A program made the position numbers and the translations under genes. The notes below the pieces were generated by a model. That model made no database searches. It was given only the letters and a program-made list of their open reading frames with translations, and was not told the origin of the DNA. Shown one piece after another: positions 38,702 to 48,105 of a DNA stretch of 64,000 nucleotides. The DNA is taken from IMG/VR virus record IMGVR_UViG_3300030451_003374, positions 68,947 to 132,946 of that record; one strand, given 5' to 3'. This DNA is from a virus. The first letter of the stretch is position 1, and every line of letters begins with the position of its first letter.

Positions 38702-39397
38702 TTATATATAAACCTTCCAGTGTTTCACTATTGGATGTTCTGATTCACTCAACTCATGATTCTTTGGTCTCTGATGTAGGAGTGCTATTGCTTTGTTCTG
38801 TCTCAAAATAAAACTATTCAATTGATTTGGTTTCTCTCCATCCCTGTAGGAATATATGCAGTGCGGTAGTTGTTCTCTCTTGATTTTTTCGTTGTGATAA
38901 AAATCATCCGTTCCTGCATATTTAGACACATAATGTTTTGCGTTTTGCATAAAATACTCATAGATTGACGTAGCGTCTTTCCAAACTATAACACTTGAGT
39001 TGAATAAACTCTTGTGTGGGTACTTCATTTTGAAGGGAACTCCCTTCCATGTACTGTATACTAATGCAAAGTTACTATCAAAGTCAAGTACTTGTGAGAT
39101 ATTTCCGTGAATGATAACATCTAGGTCAAAAAAGATCTTTCTGCTATACTGTTCTAACTCAGGACGAACGAAGAGTACTATCTTCCACCACGCTGCCCAC
39201 CAGTTATCCCATGATTGATACTCACTAGCGTCTATCTCTACAACATTTACCTTAGGATCAATCCCCTCTGGATTATCCGTAAAGCAATAAAAATCTGCAT
39301 CAGACTGGCGACTTATCATACCATAAAGATTATTCACATATGAATGGTCAAATTTGTCGCCTATCTTAAGACAAGTTATACAATAACTAGAGGTCAC
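38702..39397 (-). CDS. glycosyltransferase-like protein (GT8-type fold), GTG start
   Basis: 231 residues from a GTG at 39397 that overlaps the mazG stop by 11 bases (no ATG near). It has DFYCFTDNPEGI, WDNWWAAWWKIVLF, RKIFFDLDVIIHGNIS (DxD) and GTDDFYHNEKIKRE. D-L-D-V-I-I is the metal site of retaining GT8-like enzymes. It lies outside the main glycan islands, between DUF2061 and mazG. Confidence 0.7.
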   Translation of the reverse strand: MTSSYCITCLKIGDKFDHSYVNNLYGMISRQSDADFYCFTDNPEGIDPKVNVVEIDASEYQSWDNWWAAWWKIVLFVRPELEQYSRKIFFDLDVIIHGNISQVLDFDSNFALVYSTWKGVPFKMKYPHKSLFNSSVIVWKDATSIYEYFMQNAKHYVSKYAGTDDFYHNEKIKREQLPHCIYSYRDGEKPNQLNSFILRQNKAIALLHQRPKNHELSESEHPIVKHWKVYI

Positions 39398-39791
39398 CTT
39401 CCTTTCTGTTCTCCGAATAGTACTCTTGGAACATACCGTTAGGGTATCTCTTAGATAACTTATCAATATTCATGTCAGTTATCTCCTCAAGAGGTACATC
39501 TAATGCCATGCAGCACTGTGCAACATACCACATGATATCTCCTAGTTCTATCTTGAGATGATGTATATTTGCCTCATCCCATGGTTTGCCTTGGAAGATC
39601 ATCTTCTTTACTATCTCTAAAAACTCTCCACCTTCAGAACATACACCTACTGCTCCTGTCAAAAGACGATGCATTTCAGTGTTCTGCTCCTTCAGGTCTT
39701 GTATACGGTTCATGAATGCTACAGCATCTTTAGATTCGTCACTCGTAACTTGATTTACGAAACGAACATACTTATCAAAATTTGAAGTCAT
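39387..39791 (-). CDS. mazG: MazG-like nucleotide pyrophosphohydrolase
   Basis: 134 residues with the all-alpha NTP-PPase motifs SEGGEFLEIVKKMIFQG (ExxE) and LKIELGDIMWYVAQCC (ExxD). Cyanophages widely carry MazG, which hydrolyses dNTPs or affects ppGpp and so tunes host nucleotide metabolism. Lies between the gp41 helicase gene (17-base overlap) and a glycosyltransferase. Confidence 0.85.
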   Translation of the reverse strand: MTSNFDKYVRFVNQVTSDESKDAVAFMNRIQDLKEQNTEMHRLLTGAVGVCSEGGEFLEIVKKMIFQGKPWDEANIHHLKIELGDIMWYVAQCCMALDVPLEEITDMNIDKLSKRYPNGMFQEYYSENRKEGDL

Positions 39792-41157
39792 CGAATTTGG
39801 ATTTGGATTGTGATTGTTCTTTTTTTACATGTTGCACAACTTCTACGTCTTCAACAATATCTTGTTGTGCTCCCTGTTCTACATCATACAGTCGCATCTT
39901 TGCTCTGTCAATGCCTACGACAAATCTTTTGTTGATTGTCGGATCATTGTATCTATTCTTCAACTGTTTGACCATTATTTGATTAAGTCCCTCCAACTCT
40001 TCTGTGCTAATAAGAGCAAACATAAGATCAGCAGTGGCAGGGAGACCAAAAGATTCACTTGTGTCAGTAAGATTAGGGTCAGAACTAGCAAAACCAGACC
40101 TAGTAGTTTGCGTAGCTGAGACAATTGGTAGACTAAACTCAACAGCAAGTCCTCGTAGTTCTTCTGCGATTGCTTTGACATATGAATAGGAATTTACGTT
40201 GACTGCACTCCTATAACGTGATGAAGCACAGATGTTTAGGTAATCTACAAATATTATATCAGGAGAGAAAGATTTTTTCAACTTCAACTCCTGCAATAGT
40301 GACTTGAAGTGTCCACAATGTGCTGATGCAGTAGGATATTCCTTTACAATCAACTTACCCTCTGTCTTCTTAGATAGATTTGTTATCTTTTTGTTGAATA
40401 TTTTCTCAGGTAATTCTGCAATGTCTTTTATATTTGTGTCAAGTAGATTTGCATCTATCCTCTCTGCAATCTTCTCCTCTGCCATCTCAAGAGTGATATA
40501 CAGGACATTTTTACCCTGTACAAGACATGAACTAGCAACATGGCACATGAATAAAGACTTACCAACGCCAGTACCAGCGAGAGCGATATTGAGAGTCTTA
40601 TCAGAGATCCCACCTGAGGTAATTTTGTTGAAGTATTCGAGATCAAATGGTATTTTGTTCTCGACTCTGTGGTAGTAAGCATAACGATCCTCCGAATCAT
40701 CTATGTAATCGTGACCAACGTGTTGGTCGAACCCAACTGCCAGTGCTTCTGACAGTATAGCAGGGATTGCTTCTGGTTTCTTGTGTTCATCTTGTCCATC
40801 AGCAATTTGTATACTTTTGATAAGTGCTAAGTATATCGCTCTCTGTTTACACCAATCCTCTGTAGTATCAAGCAACCATTTTGACTCTGATACCTCAGTA
40901 TCAAGTGCAGATATAAGTTGTTCTATAGTTTTATACTCATCCTCAGTAACATCGACTCGTTTTTCTACCTCAATATGTAAGACCTCTTTAGTAGGAGTCT
41001 TATCATATTCATTCAAAAACTTTGCAACCTCTTCAAAAACAATACGATCTGTCCTTTCTTCAAAATAATCAGGTTCGATGAAAGGTATGACCTGTCGTGT
41101 ATATGTTTCGTTGTGAATAAGATTTTTGAGGATGGTAAGAGGAACTCTTTCCGTCAC
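39775..41157 (-). CDS. 41: replicative DNA helicase (T4 gp41)
   Basis: 460-residue RecA-fold hexameric helicase: N-terminal helical domain, LNIALAGTGVGKSLFMCHVA (Walker A at about 194-201), DIIFVDYLNICAS (Walker B) and SATQTTRSGFASSDP (motif H4-like), then LKNRYNDPTINKRFVVGID near the end. It unwinds DNA ahead of gp43 and recruits primase gp61. Directly followed on the opposite side by uvsX as in many T4-like cyanophages. Confidence 0.96.
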   Translation of the reverse strand: MTERVPLTILKNLIHNETYTRQVIPFIEPDYFEERTDRIVFEEVAKFLNEYDKTPTKEVLHIEVEKRVDVTEDEYKTIEQLISALDTEVSESKWLLDTTEDWCKQRAIYLALIKSIQIADGQDEHKKPEAIPAILSEALAVGFDQHVGHDYIDDSEDRYAYYHRVENKIPFDLEYFNKITSGGISDKTLNIALAGTGVGKSLFMCHVASSCLVQGKNVLYITLEMAEEKIAERIDANLLDTNIKDIAELPEKIFNKKITNLSKKTEGKLIVKEYPTASAHCGHFKSLLQELKLKKSFSPDIIFVDYLNICASSRYRSAVNVNSYSYVKAIAEELRGLAVEFSLPIVSATQTTRSGFASSDPNLTDTSESFGLPATADLMFALISTEELEGLNQIMVKQLKNRYNDPTINKRFVVGIDRAKMRLYDVEQGAQQDIVEDVEVVQHVKKEQSQSKSKFDDFKF

Positions 41158-42165
41158 TTATTCACCTCCATATGTAAACTCTTTGACTGATACTTCATCT
41201 AATGCTTGCATTAGATCTGGTGTAAAATACTTCTCAGGATTATTGTATATCTCTTTAGCATATACTTTCTTACCATCAATTTCATACCTATTAGCAACCT
41301 TCTTTATAACACCATGCTTCTCTGCAAGATCTAGCAGTCCATAGTATCTGTCCAGACCACGTTCATCATAGTATAGACGTATAGAAACTTGACGATTCTC
41401 TCTACTTAGACGAGACTTGACAGTCTTCGCTTTGATAATGTTTCCGATGACTTCCGTGCCATCCTTTTCTTTTCCCTTGCTGAGATATATGATTGTACTT
41501 GCTGCGTACTTGAGTCCACTACCTCCTCCCATTTCTTTAGTTGGAACATAAGCTCCGATGACATCATACGTGTGATTTGTGACAATGAGTGGGACATTTG
41601 CTTGACCTAATTTGAGAGTTAACATTCTAAATGCACCCTTCACAAGTTGAGATTTAGTCATGTCACGGACTTGCTTATCATCCAGTGCATCTTTGATCTC
41701 TTTCTCTGTGGAGAGCATACCCAAAGAGTCTAATACAAACATCATAGGTTTTCTATCTGATTCTTCCAAACCAAGATATTTGTCTACGACGGTTAGTGCT
41801 CTGTTACGAAACTGTTCTATTGTAACTACATTTATAATACCTACACGTTCTAAGTCTATACCACGAGACTCTAACAATCCTTTTGTGATTGCAGACTCTG
41901 TGTCAAAATACATGACACCACCATCAGGGTGCTTGTCTAAGAAGTTCTTGACGATTGCGAGGGAAAAATAAGTCTTTCCTGTTGAGGTTTCTCCAGCAAT
42001 GGCTGTAATCTTATTGCCACTAACGCCACCGAAGACACTGCCACTAACAAGAGCGTTGAGTATGTAAGAACCCGTGTCAACCGTTCTCTCCGTATCATCG
42101 ATTTTGTTCGCAACCGTGGCGTAATCATCTCCAATCTCCTTGATAACGTCTTTCAAAAAATCCAT
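41158..42165 (-). CDS. uvsX: UvsX RecA-like recombinase
   Basis: 335 residues. GETSTGKTYFSLAI (Walker A at 59-66), PMMFVLDSLGML (Walker B), IVTNHTYDVIGAYVPTKEMG and GLKYAASTIIYLSKG. This is the phage strand-exchange protein that coats ssDNA to start recombination-dependent replication. Shorter than T4 UvsX (391), as is usual in cyanophages. Shares a TAATG junction with a small zinc-ribbon gene. Confidence 0.96.
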   Translation of the reverse strand: MDFLKDVIKEIGDDYATVANKIDDTERTVDTGSYILNALVSGSVFGGVSGNKITAIAGETSTGKTYFSLAIVKNFLDKHPDGGVMYFDTESAITKGLLESRGIDLERVGIINVVTIEQFRNRALTVVDKYLGLEESDRKPMMFVLDSLGMLSTEKEIKDALDDKQVRDMTKSQLVKGAFRMLTLKLGQANVPLIVTNHTYDVIGAYVPTKEMGGGSGLKYAASTIIYLSKGKEKDGTEVIGNIIKAKTVKSRLSRENRQVSIRLYYDERGLDRYYGLLDLAEKHGVIKKVANRYEIDGKKVYAKEIYNNPEKYFTPDLMQALDEVSVKEFTYGGE

Positions 42166-42317
42166 TAGTTTTTATTTGGGTAATAAACTTCAACATATGA
42201 TTCACATTTAGGACATGTGAATGTAGAGACTATCGAGTAGTCTTCCTCACATCCATAGTCTGCACCATCGAAGTCTGCACCCCAGATGAGTTCAGTTTGA
42301 CAGTGCCAGCAATTCAT
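42165..42317 (-). CDS. small zinc-ribbon protein
   Basis: 50 residues from the ATG at 42317: MNCWHCQTELIWGADFDG..., then CEEDYS and FTCPKCESYVEVYYPNKN. Two CxxC knuckles (CWHC, CPKC) give a Zn ribbon. ATGA with the upstream nucleotidyltransferase and TAATG with uvsX, so it is translated in the same polycistron. A small regulator or UvsX accessory is possible; unknown. Confidence 0.75.
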   Translation of the reverse strand: MNCWHCQTELIWGADFDGADYGCEEDYSIVSTFTCPKCESYVEVYYPNKN

Positions 42318-42772
42318 ATGCCAAGAAGTTTACGTTGTCTTTCAAAGTATCCGTGGAGAATCCATGAACTGCTGTTCATTTTATCTGTACCACCGATACC
42401 CCATTCAAACTTAACTCTATCATTGTTTTGGAATTTGTCAAGTTCTGGGGTGTTCCCCTTGCCTCTGTCTCCACCATTGCAAAAGATAACTTCCTGTGCT
42501 ATATCAAGACACTTATCTATTGCACCACAGGCAGAATCATCAGCATCATCCCATGATATCACAGCGTCAACCATATCCAAATGTCTTATTATATCTGCTC
42601 GCTCTGTCCAACTCTGAAAATACTGACCCTTCTTTCTAGTCAACCATGGATCACCATTCAAACCAACCACTAGGTAGTTTGATAGATCTTTTGCTCTAGC
42701 AAAATATTGTATGTGACCACTGTGGATAGGATCAAACCCACCCGTGACCAAACTCACTTTTTCAAAAAACAT
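42314..42772 (-). CDS. cytidylyltransferase-like nucleotidyltransferase (HxGH)
   Basis: 152 residues: VSLVTGGFDPIHSGHIQYFA with the HxGH site (HSGH), LVVGLNGDPWLTRKKGQYFQ, ERADIIRHLDMVDAVISWDD and FCNGGDRGKGNTPEL. This is the RfaE-C/TagD cytidylyltransferase fold, which activates heptose-1-P, glycerol-3-P or similar. It overlaps the zinc-ribbon gene by ATGA. Possibly part of sugar activation for the glycan islands (inference). Confidence 0.82.
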   Translation of the reverse strand: MFFEKVSLVTGGFDPIHSGHIQYFARAKDLSNYLVVGLNGDPWLTRKKGQYFQSWTERADIIRHLDMVDAVISWDDADDSACGAIDKCLDIAQEVIFCNGGDRGKGNTPELDKFQNNDRVKFEWGIGGTDKMNSSSWILHGYFERQRKLLGI

Positions 42773-42978
42773 TATACCTTAGGATATAATCTATCTATCT
42801 TGTCTTGTTGAATGCGTTTTTTATTTCTTCTTGCTTCGACTTTCTCATCCCACCATACCACTGGCCACCTACTCTGATGTAGTGCTGCATCAAACTTAGG
42901 ATGATTCTTTATATCGATTAGAGATCCTAACGTAGGAAGTCTACCCTTGCCTGTTGCTCCATACAATTTCATTCTCAT
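42772..42978 (-). CDS. small hypothetical protein
   Basis: 68 residues, MRMKLYGATGKGRLPTLGSL..., with SRWPVVWWDEKVEARRNKKR and a basic tail. Linked by one-base overlap to the nucleotidyltransferase gene and by ATGA to the next upstream gene. No family recognised. Confidence 0.6.
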   Translation of the reverse strand: MRMKLYGATGKGRLPTLGSLIDIKNHPKFDAALHQSRWPVVWWDEKVEARRNKKRIQQDKIDRLYPKV

Positions 42979-43154
42979 GCTACGATACCGTGTTTTTCTC
43001 TGAGTATTTTCTTGTAAGGTAAACCTTGATCTTTGTATTCCTTTACCAACTTCAATTTCTCGTACAAATCACCACACATATTTTCAGATTTCCTGCACTT
43101 CCAGAGAGCAAGTACGATGTAGTCAAACTCTTTGTCGTCTATAGGTAAGTCCAT
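42975..43154 (-). CDS. small hypothetical protein
   Basis: 59 residues from the ATG at 43154, MDLPIDDKEFDYIVLALWKC..., with CRKSENMCGDLYEKLKLVKE and YKKILREKHGIVA. Helical and acidic at first, basic later. ATGA overlap with the next gene supports it. It directly follows the DNA polymerase gene. Confidence 0.6.
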   Translation of the reverse strand: MDLPIDDKEFDYIVLALWKCRKSENMCGDLYEKLKLVKEYKDQGLPYKKILREKHGIVA

Positions 43155-43181
43155 AACATGATGTAAAATTATATTATAGCA

Positions 43182-45677
43182 TCACATGAAAAAACTTTCA
43201 AGTGTTGCATGCCTTTCTACTGACCATCCTATTGCATCTAAGACTGCCTTGAGAGGTTCCACGAAACTCTTCTCAAACATCAGAGTGTAATCGATGTATT
43301 TGTTCAGTCCTAGTTCTGTAGGAAAATCACCATTGAAAGATATTACGTTCTCTTGAATCGGATTAGGTTTTGTTAGATAACAAAATTTAATCTTATCCCC
43401 ATTTTGTATGTATGAGTATTTGTTTTCTAATTTATACTTCTTGACGTAGTGATTATGCAGTAAAGATCCTCTAACATGTATGGGAGTTCCCTTTGTATAG
43501 ATTGAAAAATTACTATGATATTTGTCTACATTGTTGCAAGACCTAGGGAAGGCAACGAGACTGGGATCCATCTGCCTAAATTTCTTACGACTGTCATCAA
43601 TGTAATCTATCACATTATCCTCTGTACCACTCATGATAATTCTTAATGCTTCTTTAATCATTTCTCTACATGGAGCAGGGGTAGAAGACTTGACTGCTTC
43701 TATTCCCATGATCTTCAACTTAGGTTCTGCAAACCTCACACCTTCTATGTCCCATGCATTTAGAATGTATCTTTTCTTCGCTGTCCATATACCTCTTTCT
43801 GCTATCGTCTCACGCTTCATAAACATTTTTTGTTCAAAGGCATTGACGTACGTGGCCAACGCTTGGTAAGAACTCGAAATATACCTTTCAAGTTCCACTT
43901 CACAGATCTTATCAAGGAACCCAACAATGCCCTCAGTAGTCTTCTCTCGTTTCTCGTATATAACTTTGACCAGAGGACCCATATTGAGATAAATGGAATC
44001 GGTATCAGAAGCAATGACATAATCAACCTCGTTAGTTTTCAAAATTTTGTTCATGTATTTGTTCATTCTATTCTCAATCCAGCGAATAGAGAACTGACCG
44101 CCTAGCGTTATAGCTTCAGCGTTCTCTAATTTATAATACCTAAAATAGTTGTTTCCGATAGCACCATAAGCACTGTTTAGTTGTATCTTCTTTGCCATCT
44201 GTATATTATTACATCTAGATATTTCTCTTTCTAATTCTTTACTAGGGTTCTTCTCGTATGCTTTCTTTGCTTTGATCATCTTCTTCTTGAAGACAACACG
44301 TTCACTGTATATCTTGTCCATCAACTTAGGTAGGAACCCTTGTTTCTCTGTAGTAAACATGGCACCATTAGGACACACAGTCACACCATCTAAACCAGAT
44401 AGGTCTACCTCTTCATTCAGTAACTTATCAACACTTACATTAGGATATCTCTCATCCAGAAGAGTCTCTGGAGATATATTGTACTGCATAATAAGATGAG
44501 GATATAGACTATTGAGGTCAAAAGAAACAACCCAGTCGTAGATACCAGGTATAGGTTCTTTGACATACGCTCCTGCATACTTTTCGCTTTTAGATTCATC
44601 TTTCTTAGGTGGTATTACAATGCCCTTACGTTTAAGGTCATTATATATTATCATATCCCACATTCTAACCTGATAAAACACGTCTGTAAAGTTAACTTTT
44701 GCGTCAAATGCCATAGTCACAGCAAGTTCAATCAACTTCATCTTCTCTTCCAGAGCGTCAACAAGTCTAACGTCTTGGATGTTGTAGTCTACAAATTTAT
44801 TCCATGCTTTAGTGTAAAAATCTTTGAAGGTATCAAACTCTGAGTGATCTAACTTCTTCTTACCCAGTTCTACTTCACCAATGTAGTCTAGTTTGTATGA
44901 CTCCTGTGCTTTGTATGTAAACTTACGGTATAAGTCAAGGTAATCTAGGACTGTGACACCACCAATATCATATACAGTATGTGCTCTACCCTGTAGATAA
45001 ATTTCTTCATTAGTTACTAGACCCCATGGTGATAATTTTTTACATGACTTCTCACCCAGAACTCTGGTAATTCTCTTAGCAAGATATGCTATATCATATA
45101 ACTGACAGTTCCATCCTGTCACAACTTCTGGTGGATTTGCTGACCAGTATGTTATAAAATGCTGGAGCATATCATACTCATCATTACACTGTACATACTT
45201 GACCATCTTGTCATTGTGATGATAAGGACCTACACCGAATGTCAATATCCTTTTAGTAGCATAGTCCTGTAGTGTGATGCAAAGCATCTCCTCATCACAT
45301 GCCTGTACTGTAGGGAATCCCTTCTCTGATTTGACCTCAATATCAATCGTTACAAGTTTGATCTTGTTGATATCAAATACTATTTCCTTCTCTGGGTATT
45401 TGTCAGAGATATATTGATAGATGTATCTGTTGTTTCCAAATATTTCAAATCCTTTTACCTCACCATGTGTCCTATAAAATTCTCTACAGTCTCTTACAGA
45501 ACCAGGTTTGACACTCTGTACATATTTGCCATCTAATGTTTTATATTTTGTCCTCTTCTTGCTTGGCACAAAAAGTGTAGGGTTATATTTCTCTCTGGTA
45601 GTAAACGATTTGCCATCCTCATATCCACGGACGAGAAAATCATTCCCAACCATCTGGACGTTAGTGTAATATCTCAT
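43182..45677 (-). CDS. 43: DNA polymerase (T4 gp43, family B)
   Basis: 831 residues with 3'-5' exonuclease motifs (VTIDIEVKSEKGFPTV, VTGWNCQLYDIAYL) and polymerase motifs VVSFDLNSLYPHLIMQYNIS (motif A), KIQLNSAYGAIGN (motif B) and YVIASDTDSIYLNM (motif C). The C-terminus ESFFM fits the clamp-binding tail for gp45. Complete, no inteins. Shorter than T4 gp43 (898), as in other cyanophages. ATGA overlap with the radical-SAM gene. Confidence 0.98.
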   Translation of the reverse strand: MRYYTNVQMVGNDFLVRGYEDGKSFTTREKYNPTLFVPSKKRTKYKTLDGKYVQSVKPGSVRDCREFYRTHGEVKGFEIFGNNRYIYQYISDKYPEKEIVFDINKIKLVTIDIEVKSEKGFPTVQACDEEMLCITLQDYATKRILTFGVGPYHHNDKMVKYVQCNDEYDMLQHFITYWSANPPEVVTGWNCQLYDIAYLAKRITRVLGEKSCKKLSPWGLVTNEEIYLQGRAHTVYDIGGVTVLDYLDLYRKFTYKAQESYKLDYIGEVELGKKKLDHSEFDTFKDFYTKAWNKFVDYNIQDVRLVDALEEKMKLIELAVTMAFDAKVNFTDVFYQVRMWDMIIYNDLKRKGIVIPPKKDESKSEKYAGAYVKEPIPGIYDWVVSFDLNSLYPHLIMQYNISPETLLDERYPNVSVDKLLNEEVDLSGLDGVTVCPNGAMFTTEKQGFLPKLMDKIYSERVVFKKKMIKAKKAYEKNPSKELEREISRCNNIQMAKKIQLNSAYGAIGNNYFRYYKLENAEAITLGGQFSIRWIENRMNKYMNKILKTNEVDYVIASDTDSIYLNMGPLVKVIYEKREKTTEGIVGFLDKICEVELERYISSSYQALATYVNAFEQKMFMKRETIAERGIWTAKKRYILNAWDIEGVRFAEPKLKIMGIEAVKSSTPAPCREMIKEALRIIMSGTEDNVIDYIDDSRKKFRQMDPSLVAFPRSCNNVDKYHSNFSIYTKGTPIHVRGSLLHNHYVKKYKLENKYSYIQNGDKIKFCYLTKPNPIQENVISFNGDFPTELGLNKYIDYTLMFEKSFVEPLKAVLDAIGWSVERHATLESFFM

Positions 45678-47098
45678 GACGACACTATAGCACGTTCCCG
45701 TTCTCTAAACAACCTCACAAAATTATTGAACATGTATTGTATCTCCTCTTTACTCATGTATGGTGGTGGCATGTTTAGATACGAACCTTGATCATCACTT
45801 CTCATCTCAACTATCAAATCTTTGTCTATAAATCCTGCATCTACACACATATCCCTTAGTGGTGTACCATGATATGGTGTGTACATGAAGGCATTCGTAT
45901 CATCACAATGTAATTGTGCTGCTAATTCAACTGACTTCATACAAAGTTCCATAGTCTCATATGGATACCCAATAATAAAATTGCATGTAGTAGATAGTCC
46001 TGCTTCTCTTGCAATCCTAAACGCTTCTATCGCTACATCATTATGATATATCCTACCTACAACATCTTTACGGAACTGTGGGTCACCATGCTCTACACCT
46101 AGATTCATTTTGATACATCCCAATTCTTTCAGTGTTCTTGCTTGGTAAGGTGTCAATAACTCTGGTCTTGTCTGTGTAAAAAATGGTAGTTTGTATTTAC
46201 TATACATCGTTGCCCACTTATCAAACTCCCTCTTTGACATAGTGAGAAATGTATCAGTAACTATCCAGAGAACTTCTATATTATGTTTCTCAATAAGGTC
46301 TACAAGTTCTCTTTCCTGACTCTCAACAGATCTCTTTCTAAAGAATGCACTGTTAGTTTCTTCTTTGTATATTCCAGCATTGGATGGTGAGTTACAGAAC
46401 TTACATTTGTATGGACACCCACGCTGTGTTTCTACAGTAGCAATCTTGATTATCTTACCTTGAAATGGTCTGTATAATGATCTCTCATCAAATATTTGAT
46501 GGTCTGTTGGTGGTAATTCATTGACATCCATTGCCGGTCTCATCGGATTAGGATGTATATTTGCAATATGATGTCCTGTCTTACCTTCACTAATAAGATC
46601 CATCAACTCAGGTATTGCTTCATCTCCTTCTCCACGACATATGTAATCCACTTGTCCTTCAAATACTTGAGGAGCATATGTGGCAAAGACACCACCAACA
46701 ACATTGATAAAATTCACGTCCTCAATCTTAGACATAAAATTTTTCCAAAGGTAATAAGTATCCTCAACAATAGATGAGATAATTACATCTGGTTTGAACT
46801 CCAAGACCTTATTTCTCCATGCTGTGTACATGTCGATCTCTTCTAGTTCTAATTTTATATCATCTCTCTCCCACTTATACTCAGGAAACATTCCCCTCTT
46901 ACTTCTTTCCCTATCTCTATCAGGTCTAGCATGCACATCTTCCTTATCAATAGGATACCATGTGGCATCAAACAGTTCCATGTTATTATAACCAGCACGT
47001 TTTAAACAAGCAGATATAATAGCAACACCACCTGGTGGTGTGACTCTCATATGCTGATTAGGATATAACCAAAGTATTCTAAGCTTCTTCTGTGACAT
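45674..47098 (-). CDS. radical-SAM protein with B12-binding-like N-terminal domain
   Basis: 474 residues. The N-terminal Rossmann region (WLYPNQHMRVTPPGGVAIIS, DVIISSIVEDTYYLWKNFMS, INVVGGVFATYAPQVFEGQV) resembles cobalamin-binding domains, but the DxHxxG Co-ligand motif is not seen. The radical-SAM site is Cys228, Cys232, Cys235 in RGCPYKCKFCNSP, a canonical CxxxCxxC. This class methylates or rearranges unactivated carbons. No substrate clue nearby. Start overlaps a small gene by 20 bases and its stop overlaps gp43. Confidence 0.86.
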   Translation of the reverse strand: MSQKKLRILWLYPNQHMRVTPPGGVAIISACLKRAGYNNMELFDATWYPIDKEDVHARPDRDRERSKRGMFPEYKWERDDIKLELEEIDMYTAWRNKVLEFKPDVIISSIVEDTYYLWKNFMSKIEDVNFINVVGGVFATYAPQVFEGQVDYICRGEGDEAIPELMDLISEGKTGHHIANIHPNPMRPAMDVNELPPTDHQIFDERSLYRPFQGKIIKIATVETQRGCPYKCKFCNSPSNAGIYKEETNSAFFRKRSVESQERELVDLIEKHNIEVLWIVTDTFLTMSKREFDKWATMYSKYKLPFFTQTRPELLTPYQARTLKELGCIKMNLGVEHGDPQFRKDVVGRIYHNDVAIEAFRIAREAGLSTTCNFIIGYPYETMELCMKSVELAAQLHCDDTNAFMYTPYHGTPLRDMCVDAGFIDKDLIVEMRSDDQGSYLNMPPPYMSKEEIQYMFNNFVRLFRERERAIVSS

Positions 47099-47342
47099 TC
47101 TTTGCAGTCATCGATTGATATTTGTCTAGCTGCTTTTTGTCGGGTTCTAATATGGTAAGAAAACTATCTGAATGTACCATCATTTCTCTTTGCATAGTGA
47201 ATGATGGCCATGATTCTAAGAACTCACCTTTGAGTTCAAAAGGATCTATAAGTTTACAGTCTGGTTCACCCATCTCAGACCCTACCTCTTCTAATCTAGA
47301 GATAAGAACGAGATTGTTCTTGAATAATATAACCTTTATCAT
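47079..47342 (-). CDS. conserved phage-type small protein, unknown
   Basis: 87 residues, MIKVILFKNNLVLISRLEEV..., with KLIDPFELKGEFLESWPSFT and HSDSFLTILEPDKKQLDKYQ. A short beta-rich protein (possibly an Sm/LSM-like barrel) of a type I have seen in marine T4-like phages. ATGA overlap with the next upstream gene. Function unknown. Confidence 0.6.
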   Translation of the reverse strand: MIKVILFKNNLVLISRLEEVGSEMGEPDCKLIDPFELKGEFLESWPSFTMQREMMVHSDSFLTILEPDKKQLDKYQSMTAKNVTEEA

Positions 47343-48079
47343 AATAAGGATAGACTTTTGTTCTTCAAGGATAGCATAGAACTACGTACTTTGTCTATGT
47401 ACCCACTGTTACGTAATTCTTTGAACACAAGATTCTCAAAACCATATTCACCATATCGATCTAGTGATGATGCTCTTGCCATCCTTATTTTATTCACAAT
47501 TGTTTTCAATGCCTCTGGTTTCTCAGATTTTATTAGTGTGTCTAACTTATTCTTGATGTTATTCACCTTCTTCATCAACTCATTCTCATCAAAGTCATCT
47601 TCAAACTTTGTTGGTTCCTGTAACCAGTATCCCTTCAATACACTATACACACCCTGACATTTCTTACGTGTAACACCTGGTCTTTCGATGTATGGTTCTA
47701 CTGGGACACCATATATCTTTACATCATGAGTCAATTCCCACAATGTCTTCTTATCCATGTAATAATCATCAAGAAATAATGGGTCACACTTTGGAATATA
47801 GTTTGTATCTACCACCAGATGCACATCTATATCAGAATATTTTGTATAATTATATCCTGCATTACCACCTAACATAAGCACATCAACTACTGCTCTGTCA
47901 TTCAGATCTACGTAGTCAGCAAATGCTTTGGCAAAGTTCATAATAGATTTACGAACTTGAGGTCTCAAAGTACCATTTACCCAGAACTTATCATTCAATT
48001 CGTCCCTAAAACGCAAAGTCAGACCTGCGGTTTCCCGTAGATCTGACGCTTTTATATGATGTAAGACTTTCTTGTACAC
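47339..48079 (-). CDS. Pol-beta-type nucleotidyltransferase, GTG start
   Basis: 246 residues from a GTG at 48079. VVDVLMLGGNAGYNYTKYSD followed by DIDVHLVVD shows the [GS]GS-like loop and D-x-D metal pair of the DNA-polymerase-beta superfamily (minimal nucleotidyltransferase). A helical C-terminal domain follows (MKKVNNIKNKLDTLIKSEKP). It could be an RNA/tRNA-modifying or AMP-transferring enzyme; substrate unknown. Confidence 0.72.
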   Translation of the reverse strand: MYKKVLHHIKASDLRETAGLTLRFRDELNDKFWVNGTLRPQVRKSIMNFAKAFADYVDLNDRAVVDVLMLGGNAGYNYTKYSDIDVHLVVDTNYIPKCDPLFLDDYYMDKKTLWELTHDVKIYGVPVEPYIERPGVTRKKCQGVYSVLKGYWLQEPTKFEDDFDENELMKKVNNIKNKLDTLIKSEKPEALKTIVNKIRMARASSLDRYGEYGFENLVFKELRNSGYIDKVRSSMLSLKNKSLSLL

Positions 48080-48105
48080 TCAATACTACCGTGTTGTAGT
48101 ATTAT

